Shown: one piece after another, positions 9,246 through 17,268 of the stretch
Numbering within the stretch: the first letter of the stretch is position 1
How the letters are laid out: the number at the start of each line of letters is the position of its first letter
Source: Streptomyces sp. H39-S7
GTDB lineage: Bacteria > Actinomycetota > Actinomycetes > Streptomycetales > Streptomycetaceae
Direction of reading: 5' to 3'
NCBI RefSeq assembly: GCF_027158205.1
Contig: NZ_JAPVLU010000063.1
Location: forward strand, 1 to 34,577
DNA length: 34,577 bases
The notes under the pieces: generated by a model
What the model was told of the DNA's origin: nothing
Seen by the model: the letters and a program-made list of their open reading frames with translations, nothing else
The model's database searches: none
Program-made: the position numbers and the translations under genes

Positions 9246-9590
9246 CGCCCTGCCCCCCGATCGGTCACACAAGGCAGCGAATCTTGCCAGCTACCTCCGG
9301 CTCCGTCGACGGTCATTCAAGCCACACATGGCCCAACTCCGCTCTCTCGTATACGTGTTCCCTCGACGAGGGCGGCCGGAGGGGGTCACGATCGCGAGAC
9401 GGAGGGGGCTGGCCAATGGATGAGTCTTGCCAGAAAGGAAATGCTCGCAACGCCACCGGGCTGAAGGGACAGATGCGAACAGCGGGTTCACGATCTCGGA
9501 TCGACAGCAGGAGGACCCGGACGAAGGGGGCGCAGGGCCTCGCCGCGCACCGGCATTTGGGATCGGCTCAGCCGGCGTCCGGTGCGGGTA
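9246..9590. other. Intergenic stretch without a recognised gene
   Basis: Lies between the start of the pseudokinase gene and the end of the helicase pseudogene, both on the minus strand. It should hold the promoter of the pseudokinase/STAND run. A 66-codon open frame on the minus strand (ending at 9291) has Arg/Ser-rich composition and no family I recognise. I see no clear hairpin or repeat. Confidence 0.5.
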
Positions 9591-11935
9591 TCACGCCCAG
9601 TCCATTCCGAGCTGCGCGAGTGCGGTGCGTTGTGGGTCGGTGAGTTTGTCCCGGCGGCTCTTGGTGTTGGAATTCCATACGCCGAGTCTCACGGTGACGG
9701 GTTCGATCTCGCCGTCGACCGCGATCTCTTCCACGTGTGCACGGGGTACGGGCCGGTCTGCGCCTTCCCGTTCCACCCACTGCGCGAGGGCTGCCAGGCC
9801 TCGTGGGAACGCCTGCTGCGCCTTGGACGGACTTCCGGCCGCACTCGTGGGCGGGGCTGCAGCGGGCCGCTGGGCGGGCTCCACACCCAGCGCGGTGAGC
9901 CGTTCCCGCTGTTCGCCGGAGAGCTGCGCCCAGTCGCGTCGCTGCCGTGCGATCCAGCGTCCGAGGTCGTCACCCTCGACCATCACGCCGGGTTCGAGTT
10001 CGGGGAGCCGACCGTCGGCCTCGTCGGTGGCGAGGTCACGCAGGACGGCGTAGTGGCGTTGCCAGTCCAGGGGCCACGGGCAGTTCCAGTCCGGGTCGAC
10101 GGCGGTCAGCTGTGCGGCACGGTCCGCCGCTCGCCGTGGGTCCTTGCCGAGGCCGTCCTTGCGGCGGAGGTTGGCGAGGAGCTGTCCGATCGGCAACTGC
10201 TCGGTGTCGGCCTCACCCCACACCGCGTCCTGCCGCGGCGCCAGGTGTCCGTGGAGGCGGTGGAAGGAGCGGAGTGCGGCGAGTTTGGTCTCCCATGCCT
10301 CATCGCCCGGTTCCCACACCATCCCTTCCGTGTTGAGCTGTTCCTCGCGGTGGTCTTCGAGTTCTCCGGCCCGCAGCGCCTTTCGCTGCTGGTGGACCCA
10401 CCGCCCCAGCGGGAACGCCTGGGTCGCCCCGACCTCGACCTCGACGTCGTAGGGCACGGCGAACAGGCCGGTGTGGTGGTGGATGCGGCGCCAGCGCCGT
10501 AGAGCTTGGAACCCTTCGAGCCAGACGAGGGATTCGGGCCGGTAGACCCGGGTGCGCATGGACGCCGCGACCTTCGGAGACGAGAAGTGCAGCAGCGCCG
10601 ACTCGACGGCACCGTCGGTGTCGCCCTGCTCCTTCTTCCTGCCCTCGCCCTCGTCCTCAGCGCCATCTCCGACGATGCGGCCGTCCTGGTCCCGCTTGAG
10701 GTGCACCTTGCGTTCGTGCGGAACGCCCGGTGCACCCGGCGCCCGGTGGCGTCGATGCCGTTGGCGAACTGCCGGATCACTTCCCGACGCTCGGACACGA
10801 GGTGGTCGCCGCACAGCCACGCGGACCACACCCGGTCCGGGGGTACGTGGCGACCGGCTTCCAGCTCGTAGAATTCCGCGTCGATCGCCGACCTCGGCAG
10901 CGTCTTTTCCGCCTTGGCCAGGTCGGCGTCGGATGCCTCGGTGGCGTGCAGCACCGCGGCGGTGTCCGGGAGCTTGGCCGCGAACGCGGCGGCCTCTTCC
11001 ACCCGCTGGTGGAAGGTCATGACGGTGCGCAGGTTCCACCGTGCCGCGTGCTCCAGCAGCGCGGTCTGCAGCAGGGCCAGACGCCGGCCGCGCAGTGCCT
11101 CCTCCGACAGGCCCAGGGTGGGGGAGGGGTCGCGGATCTCGAGGACGTCGATTTCGAATCCGGCGAGAATGTCCCGCTCGATCGCCTCGCTCAGCCCCAG
11201 TTCGGCGAGCCACGGCCCGAACGTCTCCGAGTCCTGGCCCATCGACGCGATCTCCACCTCGTGGCCGTCCGTGCCCTTCTGCGGTCGGGGCGAGGCAAGG
11301 ATGCGGGGGGTTGCGGTCATGTAGAGGCGGAAGTCGGCGGGGATGCGGGCGTTGTCGTGGACGGCTGCCCACGGACGACCAAGATCGCCTGTGGTTCCGT
11401 GAGCCTCGTCCAGGATGGCGAGATCGAAAGGCGCCATGACCTGGCCGTACAGCCGGTCCCCACCCGCCAGGGCTGCCTCCAGCGGCCCGCGAACCTTCTG
11501 CTGCCCGGCGGGGGCGTCAGTGTCCTCGCGGTCCACCAGCGAGGCGTAGGTGGCGAGCACGATGACCGGCCCGGTCCCGGCCCACAGGGCGAGCTGGATG
11601 GGATTGGTGGTGGTGCGCACGCCCAGCTCCGTCAGGAGCGCATCGTTGTCCATCGAGCACACCGCGACGATCGGCGCCCGGTGACCAACCATGCGCCACG
11701 CCTGCGCGGTCTGCGCGAGCAGGTCCAGGGACGGCACCGTGACCAGGATCCGGCCGCCCGGGAAGCACTCCAACGCGCACGCGGCGGCGGTGATCGTTTT
11801 CCCGGATCCGGTCGCGGACACGAGCGTGCTCCGGGCTCCCCGCTTCGGAACAGTCGATCGTGCGGGGAATCCGACCCATTTACGGAACTTCGCCTTGTGG
11901 TCGACCTGGTGTTCTTTGAGGGTGATCCTGTTCAT
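9591..11935 (-). pseudogene. DEAD/DEAH helicase with helicase-associated repeats, internal deletion and frameshift
   Basis: The first frame (start 11935) has Walker A ATGSGKT (41-47), DEAH (176-179, LAILDEAHG), motif III TAT (207-209) and the start of the second RecA lobe up to ATGRRVHRAF (about residue 405). At about 10720 the sequence jumps into another frame, resuming at ERKVHLKRDQDGRIVG and continuing to 9591. That frame holds several helicase-associated repeats (WEPGDEAWETKLAALRSF, PLGRWVHQQRKALR, DLGRWIARQRRDWAQLSGEQ). In intact relatives as I remember them, roughly 80-90 residues with helicase motifs V and VI lie between these points; here they are absent. Without them the ATPase should not couple to unwinding. 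Related helicases are common near Streptomyces chromosome ends. An assembly error is less likely than a real 3n+1 deletion because a whole block is missing. Confidence 0.85.
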
Positions 11936-12029
11936 CGTCCATCGCTCTCACTGGTGCCGTAAAGCCAGGCTTCCTGAAGCCTTTCGAATGGTGTGCCAGA
12001 TTCGCATTTCCTGCCCCAGACCCCTCGAG

Positions 12030-12140
12030 TCACATCGGGGCGTGCTCGATGCGCTCGTCCACCTGCTCCTGGCAGCGATGGAACCTCTCCGCCTTCAACT
12101 CCATGGCCGCATAAGCGGCGTTGTACGGGTCGGCCCCCAG
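12030..12140 (-). pseudogene. Possible remnant of a small protein
   Basis: A minus-strand frame ending in TGA at 12030 reads LGADPYNAAYAAMELKAERF followed by HRCQEQVDERIEHAPM. Composition and third-base GC look coding, unlike the overlapping frames. No in-frame start is visible upstream; an ATG nearby (12150) is in another frame, as if a base had been lost. Family unknown. It lies between the helicase pseudogene and the toxin-antitoxin pair. Confidence 0.35.
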
Positions 12141-12253
12141 TTGTGTGCATCCCCGCCGCGCAAGCGGGGCCTCCCGACTACCAGGGCGCCGGTTGTCGGA
12201 CCCCGGCGACGGGAGGGGCGCTCTCGCCGATGATGCCGACTCCTCGCCGTCGT

Positions 12254-12499
12254 TCACCGCAGGCGTCCGAGGTGGATGACGCTGACGCGGACCTGACTGC
12301 CGCTGACCTCGTACAGCACCCGATAGGAACCGACATGGATACGCAGGACGTCGGTGCTGCCGAAGGGGTCCTCGACCCGGGGGTTGCCGGCGAGGCGGGC
12401 GACGGCGGTGAAGACCTGCCGCACTCCATCGGGATCGTCCGTGGCGAACCGCCCCGCCGGGGCGAGGGCCTCGGACTCCCAGATGACCTCGTAGCTCAC
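12254..12499 (-). CDS. RelE/ParE-family toxin
   Basis: An 81-residue protein whose GTG start overlaps the antitoxin stop (GTGA). It shows the RelE/ParE fold signature: an N-terminal strand (YEVIWESEAL), a central helix (DDPDGVRQVFTAVARLAGNP), then the strand pair DVLRIHVGSYRVLYEV and QVRVSVIHLGRLR. The Arg-rich strand YRVLYEV and C-terminal H.GR are where catalytic or binding residues lie in RelE-type mRNA interferases, and residues of RelE type (R, Y, H) are present. It therefore probably cleaves mRNA on the ribosome, but a ParE-like gyrase poison is not excluded. Encoded downstream of the antitoxin, the usual order. Confidence 0.88.
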   Translation of the reverse strand: MSYEVIWESEALAPAGRFATDDPDGVRQVFTAVARLAGNPRVEDPFGSTDVLRIHVGSYRVLYEVSGSQVRVSVIHLGRLR

Positions 12500-12762
12500 G
12501 CCTCATCCCCGCCGAACACCCGGCGGTACGCCTCGTCATGCGGGACACCGACGCTCTCGCCGCGGGCCTGGCGGGCCCGGTGGGCGGCCAACGCCCGCAG
12601 CTCCTGCAGCTCCAACACATCGGCGGGACTCACCAGTATCGCGATGATCTGTCCGTGGTCGGTGATAGCGGCCGGTTCACGCGTCGCGCTGACCTCGCGA
12701 GCGATGGCACCCAGCCGGGCACGGGCCTCCACGATGGAGTAGGTGATGCTCGGCGACGTCAT
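12496..12762 (-). CDS. Phd/YefM-family antitoxin
   Basis: About 88 residues. The N-terminus (SPSITYSIVEARARLGAIAR) matches the Phd/YefM DNA-binding fold; the middle (EPAAITDHGQIIAILVSPAD) is the typical strand-helix part; and the C-terminal half is the charged, flexible segment that would wrap the toxin. ATG at 12762 is the chosen start; a GTG two codons upstream is also possible. The ribosome site is weak. A palindrome TGTGCACA and a longer inverted repeat overlap the start region and probably serve for autoregulation, as is known for Phd/YefM operons. Confidence 0.88.
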   Translation of the reverse strand: MTSPSITYSIVEARARLGAIAREVSATREPAAITDHGQIIAILVSPADVLELQELRALAAHRARQARGESVGVPHDEAYRRVFGGDEA

Positions 12763-12789
12763 GCACACCAGCTTACAAAAGTGTGCACA
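12762..12789. promoter_or_regulatory. Inverted repeat at the antitoxin start, probable autoregulatory operator
   Basis: TGCACAC (12762-12768) and GTGTGCA (12781-12787) form a perfect 7-bp inverted repeat with a 12-base spacer. The right arm lies inside the 8-bp palindrome TGTGCACA (12782-12789). Phd and YefM antitoxins are known to bind short palindromes with TGTACA-like cores over their own promoters, so this is the natural operator of the toxin-antitoxin pair. Confidence 0.6.
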
Positions 12790-12810
12790 TCAATGTCGTT
12801 GAACGCCATT

Positions 12811-12840
12811 CGTACGCTAAACGTACGGCATAAGTACGTA
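12811..12840. promoter_or_regulatory. CGTACG repeat region upstream of tap
   Basis: CGTACG occurs at 12811-12816 and 12822-12827, separated by CTAAA, so the 17-bp unit is itself a perfect dyad. A related GTACGTA follows at 12834-12840. The stretch is AT-richer than its surroundings and ends 44 bases before the tap ATG. It could be a binding site for the helix-turn-helix domain of Tap or for another regulator of the divergent genes. This is inference from position and symmetry only. Confidence 0.45.
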
Positions 12841-12884
12841 AGAAGTGGGATTCATGGGATAGGGTGCGGGCCAGGAGGTGCTCC

Positions 12885-15116
12885 ATGTCCGAGCTGTTCG
12901 ACGCTATCGACGCGCTGGTCGCGTCCGCGTCCCCGCTTCCGCCACCGGCGGAGCGCAGGCGGCTGCGTGCCGCGCACGGCCTGACGCTGGACCAGGTGGC
13001 CGGCGCCCTCAAAGTGCGGCGGGCGACCGTCAGCGGCTGGGAGTTGGGCAAGACCGAACCAAGGCCCCCGGAACGCGAGGCCTACGCGAGGCTGCTCCGT
13101 CAGCTCGCGGAGCTCTACCCCGCCGACCCGGCCGCTCCCACCCAGGACGCTGCAGCCCCGGCCACGCTCACCCCCGCGCCCGCCCCGGCGACAACGCCGA
13201 CGCCGGCCACCGACCGGGCCCCCGCAACCGCGGCCCCGCCCGCGCCTGAGAACACCCGCACCTCTGCGCCTCCCGTCGCCCCGGCCCCGGCTGCGGAACC
13301 CCGCCCGACGCCCACCGCCAGGCCGTCGACGACGCCGCGCCAGCCCGCCGCGAAGACGGCCACGGCCGAGCCTGCCGCCGATCCGCGCTTCGAAAACGGC
13401 CCCCTCGCGGTCGTCGACGCCGACGCCGACGGCCAGGTGCTCGCGTACTGCGTCGGCGGCCTGGTCCTGGACGTGCCCGCCAAATCCATCCCGGCCCTGG
13501 TGGACTGGACCCTGGCGGAGGCGAAGCTCGGGGCACCGAAACTGTCCGGCCCGGGCAAGCCGGCCGACCCGCTGATCGTGCTCACCGAGGCCGCGTGCGA
13601 GCGCTACGGCCTGCCCACCGCTCTCACACAGGAGGAGCGGTTGTCGGGGCGCATCCCGGAGGGCCACAAGGTCATCAAGCAACTGGTGCGCGCGCAGTGG
13701 CAACTGACGAAGCGCGGGTTCGGGCCGTGGGCGCGGATCTACCGCCCGGCCCAGGTCGCGGGCCGCCAGTGCGTCCAGCTGTGCCTCCCGTCCTGGGGCG
13801 CCCTGGACTCCAGGCACTGGGACACCGCAGCCCAACTGCCGCCGGCGGAACTCGCCCGGGTGCTGGGCGCGTACGCGTTGCGGGTGATGACGCCGCGCGG
13901 CTCCACCGCCGTGACCGGCCTGGAGCTGATGACCGCACTGCACCCGCCGACCTACGCGGTGCGTGATGAGGCGACCGGCGTCCTGCGGCAGGCCGACGAC
14001 AAGAACCCCGGCTCGCTCGGCAAGGACCCGGTGGACTGCGCGCCGTGCGAGGCCCCGGACGGGCACCCGCTGCTCAAGGACGTGCCGCGCTTCCACCTGC
14101 GGGGACCTGCGGAGAAGATTTTCGAGGAGGCGTTCGACTGGGCGCGGCCGATGACGGACGTGGAATGCACCCGCTCGCACCTGGTGGGTCTGGACGTGAA
14201 CATGGCGTTCGCCGCCGGAGCCAACGGGCTGATCGTCGGCCTGGGCGCGCCGACGCACGTCAACAGCCCGGTGTTCGACCCGAAGCTGCCCGGCTCCTGG
14301 CTGGTCGACCTCTCCCACGTCGACCTGTCGCGGGTGAAGGCCGGCAAGGAGTGGGTGGATCTGGACGGCAGCCTGCTGCCGAGCCCGTTCACGCCCAAGG
14401 GCGAACGCCCGGAGGGTCCTGCCTGGTATGCGACGCCGACGGTGGCCTACGCGGTGGAGCTCGGCTACGACGTCGCGCCCAGCGAGGCGTACGTCCGGTA
14501 CGAGAGTGGGCGCTACCTGGACGGTTGGTACAACCGGCTGCGGGACGCCTACCTGGCCACGATGGCGGACTTCGGGGTCGACGCGAATCTGTCCCCGACC
14601 GACTTCCTGGCGGCAATGGACGGCTACAAGAGCCGTGACCCGGAGCTGGCGATCGTGCTGACCGCCATCAAGGCCACGGTCAAGGGCGGTATCGGCAAAC
14701 TGCGCGAGCGGCCGCGGGGCGAGGGCTGGCGCTCGGGGGAGCCGTGGCGGGCGCTGTCCCGCCCGACCTGGCGGCCGGACATCCGCGCCGCGGTCATCGC
14801 CCGCACCCGCATCAACCTGCACCGCAAGGTCGTCAAGCACGCCGCGTTCACCGGCCAGTACCCGGTCGCCATCAACTCCGACTGCGTCGTGTACGCGGCC
14901 GACGGCCCCAGCGCGCTGGACGTCGTGCCGTACCGGGACGGCAACCCGATCCCGGGCGGCTTCAAGCTCGGCGTCAACCCCGGCCTGGTCAAGCACGAGG
15001 GCACGCAGAGCACGCTGTGGGGCGAGGAGGTCCGGGAGCAGTACGACGCCCCTGAGCTCAACCTCGCCCGGTACATCAAGGACGGCACCGTCACCGACAA
15101 AGACACCGGGGAGTAG
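12885..15116 (+). CDS. tap: Telomere-associated protein Tap
   Basis: A 743-residue protein; the ATG at 12885 follows AGGAGG by six bases and is preferred over an upstream GTG. An N-terminal helix-turn-helix (about 34-57, LTLDQVAGALKVRRATVSGW) is followed by a long Pro/Ala-rich linker (83-167) and a large C-terminal domain. Tap recruits the terminal protein to the 3' overhang of Streptomyces telomeres during end patching and has been described as a telomere-associated primase. In the C-terminal domain I see acidic, palm-polymerase-like motifs: GLDVNMAFAA (435-444, motif A-like), KATVKGGIGKL (596-606, motif B-like) and AINSDCVVYAAD (662-673, motif C-like). Eight bases separate it from tpg, so the two form an operon. 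It is divergent from the toxin-antitoxin pair. Length and order match known tap-tpg loci. Confidence 0.95.
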   Translation: MSELFDAIDALVASASPLPPPAERRRLRAAHGLTLDQVAGALKVRRATVSGWELGKTEPRPPEREAYARLLRQLAELYPADPAAPTQDAAAPATLTPAPAPATTPTPATDRAPATAAPPAPENTRTSAPPVAPAPAAEPRPTPTARPSTTPRQPAAKTATAEPAADPRFENGPLAVVDADADGQVLAYCVGGLVLDVPAKSIPALVDWTLAEAKLGAPKLSGPGKPADPLIVLTEAACERYGLPTALTQEERLSGRIPEGHKVIKQLVRAQWQLTKRGFGPWARIYRPAQVAGRQCVQLCLPSWGALDSRHWDTAAQLPPAELARVLGAYALRVMTPRGSTAVTGLELMTALHPPTYAVRDEATGVLRQADDKNPGSLGKDPVDCAPCEAPDGHPLLKDVPRFHLRGPAEKIFEEAFDWARPMTDVECTRSHLVGLDVNMAFAAGANGLIVGLGAPTHVNSPVFDPKLPGSWLVDLSHVDLSRVKAGKEWVDLDGSLLPSPFTPKGERPEGPAWYATPTVAYAVELGYDVAPSEAYVRYESGRYLDGWYNRLRDAYLATMADFGVDANLSPTDFLAAMDGYKSRDPELAIVLTAIKATVKGGIGKLRERPRGEGWRSGEPWRALSRPTWRPDIRAAVIARTRINLHRKVVKHAAFTGQYPVAINSDCVVYAADGPSALDVVPYRDGNPIPGGFKLGVNPGLVKHEGTQSTLWGEEVREQYDAPELNLARYIKDGTVTDKDTGE

Positions 15117-15124
15117 GAAGCGCG

Positions 15125-15688
15125 ATGCCCAAGGAGTTCGGGGACGGCCTGAACCAGGCAGTACAAAAGGCCTTCACCCGCCCGGCGCCGAAGTCCCCCG
15201 GCGCGCGAATGCGCTACCTGGTCAAGCAACTGGGGGGCACCAAGGCGGTCGCCCAGATGCTGCGGATCTCTCAGCGCACCGTGGAACGGTATGTGAAGGA
15301 GCAGATCAAAAAGCCCCGAGCGGACCTCGCCGCGCGCCTGGAGCGCGAGGTCAAGGCGAGGTGGCAGCCACAGGTCCGGGCCAAGGCCAGACAGAAGGCG
15401 GCCACGACCGGCGGCATCGTCATCGACGTGCACGCCCGCCTCGGGTACGCCGGGGCACCGACGGATACGACCGATGAGGACCGCATCCGCCACCTCAGCA
15501 TTGCCCTCCCCCCGCAGCACGCGGCCCGCCTTTTCAACGCCCAGCAGCAGGGCGCCGGCGAGGACCAACTGCGCGAGCTCACCGCCCAAGCCCTCAAGGA
15601 GGTCTACTTCCAAGACGGCGGTCGGCGCGCCGGCTCCCTGCAAGAAGTGGAGATCAACGACGTGCTGAATCTGGAGTTCGAGCTGTAG
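15125..15688 (+). CDS. tpg: Telomere-protecting terminal protein Tpg
   Basis: A 187-residue protein close to the usual 184-185 of chromosomal Tpg. It is covalently attached to the 5' ends of linear Streptomyces DNA, where it primes end patching. Recognisable features: FGDGLNQAVQKAFTRPAPKS at the N-terminus, a helix-turn-helix (about 38-60, GTKAVAQMLRISQRTVERYV), a basic stretch (LEREVKARWQPQVRAKARQ), and the C-terminal LPPQHAARLFNAQ and VYFQDGGRRAG segments. The nucleotidylated residue in characterised Tpg is a threonine in the middle of the protein; here TDTTDEDR (113-120) offers candidates. AGGAAG precedes the ATG. It appears intact, so this locus may still serve the replicon ends. Confidence 0.96.
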   Translation: MPKEFGDGLNQAVQKAFTRPAPKSPGARMRYLVKQLGGTKAVAQMLRISQRTVERYVKEQIKKPRADLAARLEREVKARWQPQVRAKARQKAATTGGIVIDVHARLGYAGAPTDTTDEDRIRHLSIALPPQHAARLFNAQQQGAGEDQLRELTAQALKEVYFQDGGRRAGSLQEVEINDVLNLEFEL

Positions 15689-15889
15689 GCAGGCCGGGCC
15701 GCTGCAGACGGAGCCGCCGGCCCCGCCGGAGCCGACGACCAGTACGTGGTGGGCCGCGCCGGAGGGCCCCGACGCCCTGGTGCGCCCTGCCTGCATGCAG
15801 GAGGTCCGCCAACCTTGCCAGGAGACAACCACGGCCTGCCCAAGCCGGATGGGAGCCGTCGGGCGGTTCGGAACCTCGATGATCGCGTT

Positions 15890-15914
15890 CGGCCGCAGGG
15901 GCCGGTTCCTCCTT
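15890..15914 (+). terminator. Possible terminator downstream of tpg
   Basis: CGGCC (15890-15894) and GGCCG (15900-15904) can pair around a 5-base loop and are followed by a pyrimidine-rich GTTCCTCCTTTT. It sits between the end of tpg and the convergent VOC remnant. The stem is short, so confidence is low. The remaining sequence from 15689 holds nothing I can assign except a perfect palindrome CCTGCATGCAGG at 15790-15801. Confidence 0.35.
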
Positions 15915-15915
15915 T

Positions 15916-16098
15916 TCAGCCGAGTTGCTCGGTCAGTCCGACGATGATGCCTTCCGGGCCGCGGAGTTAGCACAGCAGGTAGCTGTCCTCGAACCGGGCG
16001 ATCTCGCCGATGAGTTCGGCGCTGTGAGGGCGCAGGCGGGCGACGGTGTCCTTGATGTCGTCGACGGCGAACATGAGGCGGTGCGTGCCCAGAATTGT
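15916..16098 (-). pseudogene. VOC (glyoxalase/bleomycin-resistance-like) protein, C-terminal remnant with a nonsense codon
   Basis: The minus strand reads TILGTHRLMFAVDDIKDTVA, then RLRPHSAELIGEIARFEDSY, LLC, stop, LRGPEGIIVGLTEQLG, stop. This is the last part of a VOC metalloenzyme-fold protein: the family usually has YLLCYLRGPEGIIVGL, so the tyrosine codon TAC has become TAA at 15967-15969. The N-terminal half is missing. Clearly non-functional. Confidence 0.7.
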
Positions 16099-16120
16099 AG
16101 TGCCACATGGGGAGGCACCG

Positions 16121-16435
16121 TCAGTTGGCGGGCGGGGTCCAGTCGGCGGGCGGACCGGACTGCTGGAGGACGGTGGCGAGGCTGTAATGGTCCTGGTCGG
16201 AGGTGATCCGGCAGCGGTTCCTGTCGAGGTCGAGGAGCGTGGCCATTGGTACGGCGAAGGGATTGGGCGCGCCCTTGAGGTGGCCGGAGTAGACGGCCGT
16301 GACGGTGATGCGGGCTCCGTCGCGGTGGGTTGCGCGCACGGTGACGTGGACGTTGTCGATGGGGCTGTCGGCGCGCGCCTTCCATCCGGCGATTTCCCGG
16401 GGGCCGTGGAACGGTGGCCCGGATGAGTGGTGGAG
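16121..16435 (-). pseudogene. SnoaL/NTF2-like protein, truncated at the 5' end
   Basis: The frame ending at 16121 reads LHHSSGPPFHGPREIAGWKA, then DNVHVTVRATHRDGARITVT, AVYSGHLKGAPNPFAVPMAT and LLDLDRNRCRITSDQDHYSL. This is the second half of a SnoaL/NTF2-like (alpha+beta barrel) domain: the nucleus FHG.eeI..W, the long central strands, and the closing DqDhYSLATVL. The first helix and the usual start are absent, and no ATG or good GTG lies upstream in frame. A GTG at 16339 is available but would begin inside the fold. Probably a remnant; a short translated product cannot be excluded. Confidence 0.6.
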
Positions 16436-16485
16436 CCAATCCCGGCTTCGGGAACCTGTCCGTAGGACTGCCAGGGATGATGGCC

Positions 16486-16896
16486 TCAGCTTGTGCTTGA
16501 CGGTCCGGTCGGTGGCGGCAGAGCTGAAGAGCGACTCAGTTGGTGGTCGAGTTCGGCGATGACTTTGCGTAGCTCTCGGGCACCGCGCGGGGACATGGCC
16601 TGGACCACGGTCTCAAGGCTGGCACGGGCTTGGAGCGGGTTGCCACAGCAGTAGTCGTGCACGTCACCGTGCTCGTAGTGGTGCCACAACTTGCGCGCTG
16701 ACTGGCGTACATGCTCTTTCCACAGGTGCATGGCCCAGGTGACTTCGCCCGGCTCAAGGTAGTTCCGGGTTCGCTCAAGGCATGCGATCTCGGCCAGCGC
16801 CCGCGGGGACAGGCCATCGATGACCGGCCTGGTGTCCTGTTCTCGGCGCCGGCGCGGAAGGCCGGCCCGGAGATGTCCCGGCCGGCTACGCGGCAT
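16486..16896 (-). CDS. Hypothetical protein, 136 residues
   Basis: An ATG-initiated frame with consistent coding composition. The N-terminus is basic (MPRSRPGHLRAGLPRRRREQ). The rest is helical: LSPRALAEIACLERTRNYLE, then a Trp/His-rich stretch (WAMHLWKEHVRQSARKLWHH), YEHGDVHDYCCGN with two adjacent cysteines, and a final helix (RGARELRKVIAELDHQL). I do not recognise the family. There is no signal peptide or membrane segment. It stands alone in a decayed neighbourhood, so expression is uncertain, but the frame shows no lesion. Confidence 0.6.
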   Translation of the reverse strand: MPRSRPGHLRAGLPRRRREQDTRPVIDGLSPRALAEIACLERTRNYLEPGEVTWAMHLWKEHVRQSARKLWHHYEHGDVHDYCCGNPLQARASLETVVQAMSPRGARELRKVIAELDHQLSRSSALPPPTGPSSTS

Positions 16897-17268
16897 GGAC
16901 CTTTCGGTTCGTTGTCATGTGGAACATCATGTCACGACCTCGAACGTCGTCTCGAATGGGTTCGCTCGGATGGTGGTTCGTCAGACGTGGCCACGGCCTT
17001 CGGCTGATCGTGTGTTCCGAGCAAGGAGTGCACGTGACCGGCATGAAGGCCGTGGAGGACGAGTTTGCCGGATCCAGATGTCCACAGTGAGAAGGTCGTT
17101 GTCGTTCCCGCTTCCGGTTCACCACCCCCTCGCCCTGGATCGACCGCGACGGCGAACTCCGCTTCATCGAGGGCTCGTTGATGCCGCCTGGCCCGATCAG
17201 GGTCGGGGCGCGCGGTCCGGCCGCCGTGAGGGCCTCGATCAGCCTGGACACAGGGGGATCCCCATCCG
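16897..17268. other. Intergenic stretch with scraps of possible coding sequence
   Basis: No gene can be supported. On the plus strand, AAGGAG (17023-17028) precedes a GTG (17034) that opens only 18 codons (VTGMKAVEDEFAGSRCPQ) before TGA. Further on, one plus frame reads FTTPSPWIDRDGELRFIEGS, which looks coding but has no start. These may be pieces of one broken gene of unknown family. Minus-strand open frames here have no recognisable features. Confidence 0.4.

Noticed and set aside
10700..10760. Programmed frameshift joining the two helicase frames
   Set aside because: A block of conserved residues is missing at the joint, so a deletion explains it better.
12852..14996. Minus-strand open frame of about 710 codons opposite tap
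   Set aside because: No family features; Arg/Val/Gln-rich shadow of a well-supported gene.
15790..15801. Palindrome CCTGCATGCAGG downstream of tpg, considered as telomere-like
   Set aside because: Single short palindrome; Streptomyces telomeres have many packed palindromes with GCA loops, not seen here.
16886..17251. Minus-strand open frame of 121 codons
   Set aside because: Low-complexity Ser/Arg/Pro sequence, no ribosome site, overlaps the start of the 136-residue gene.
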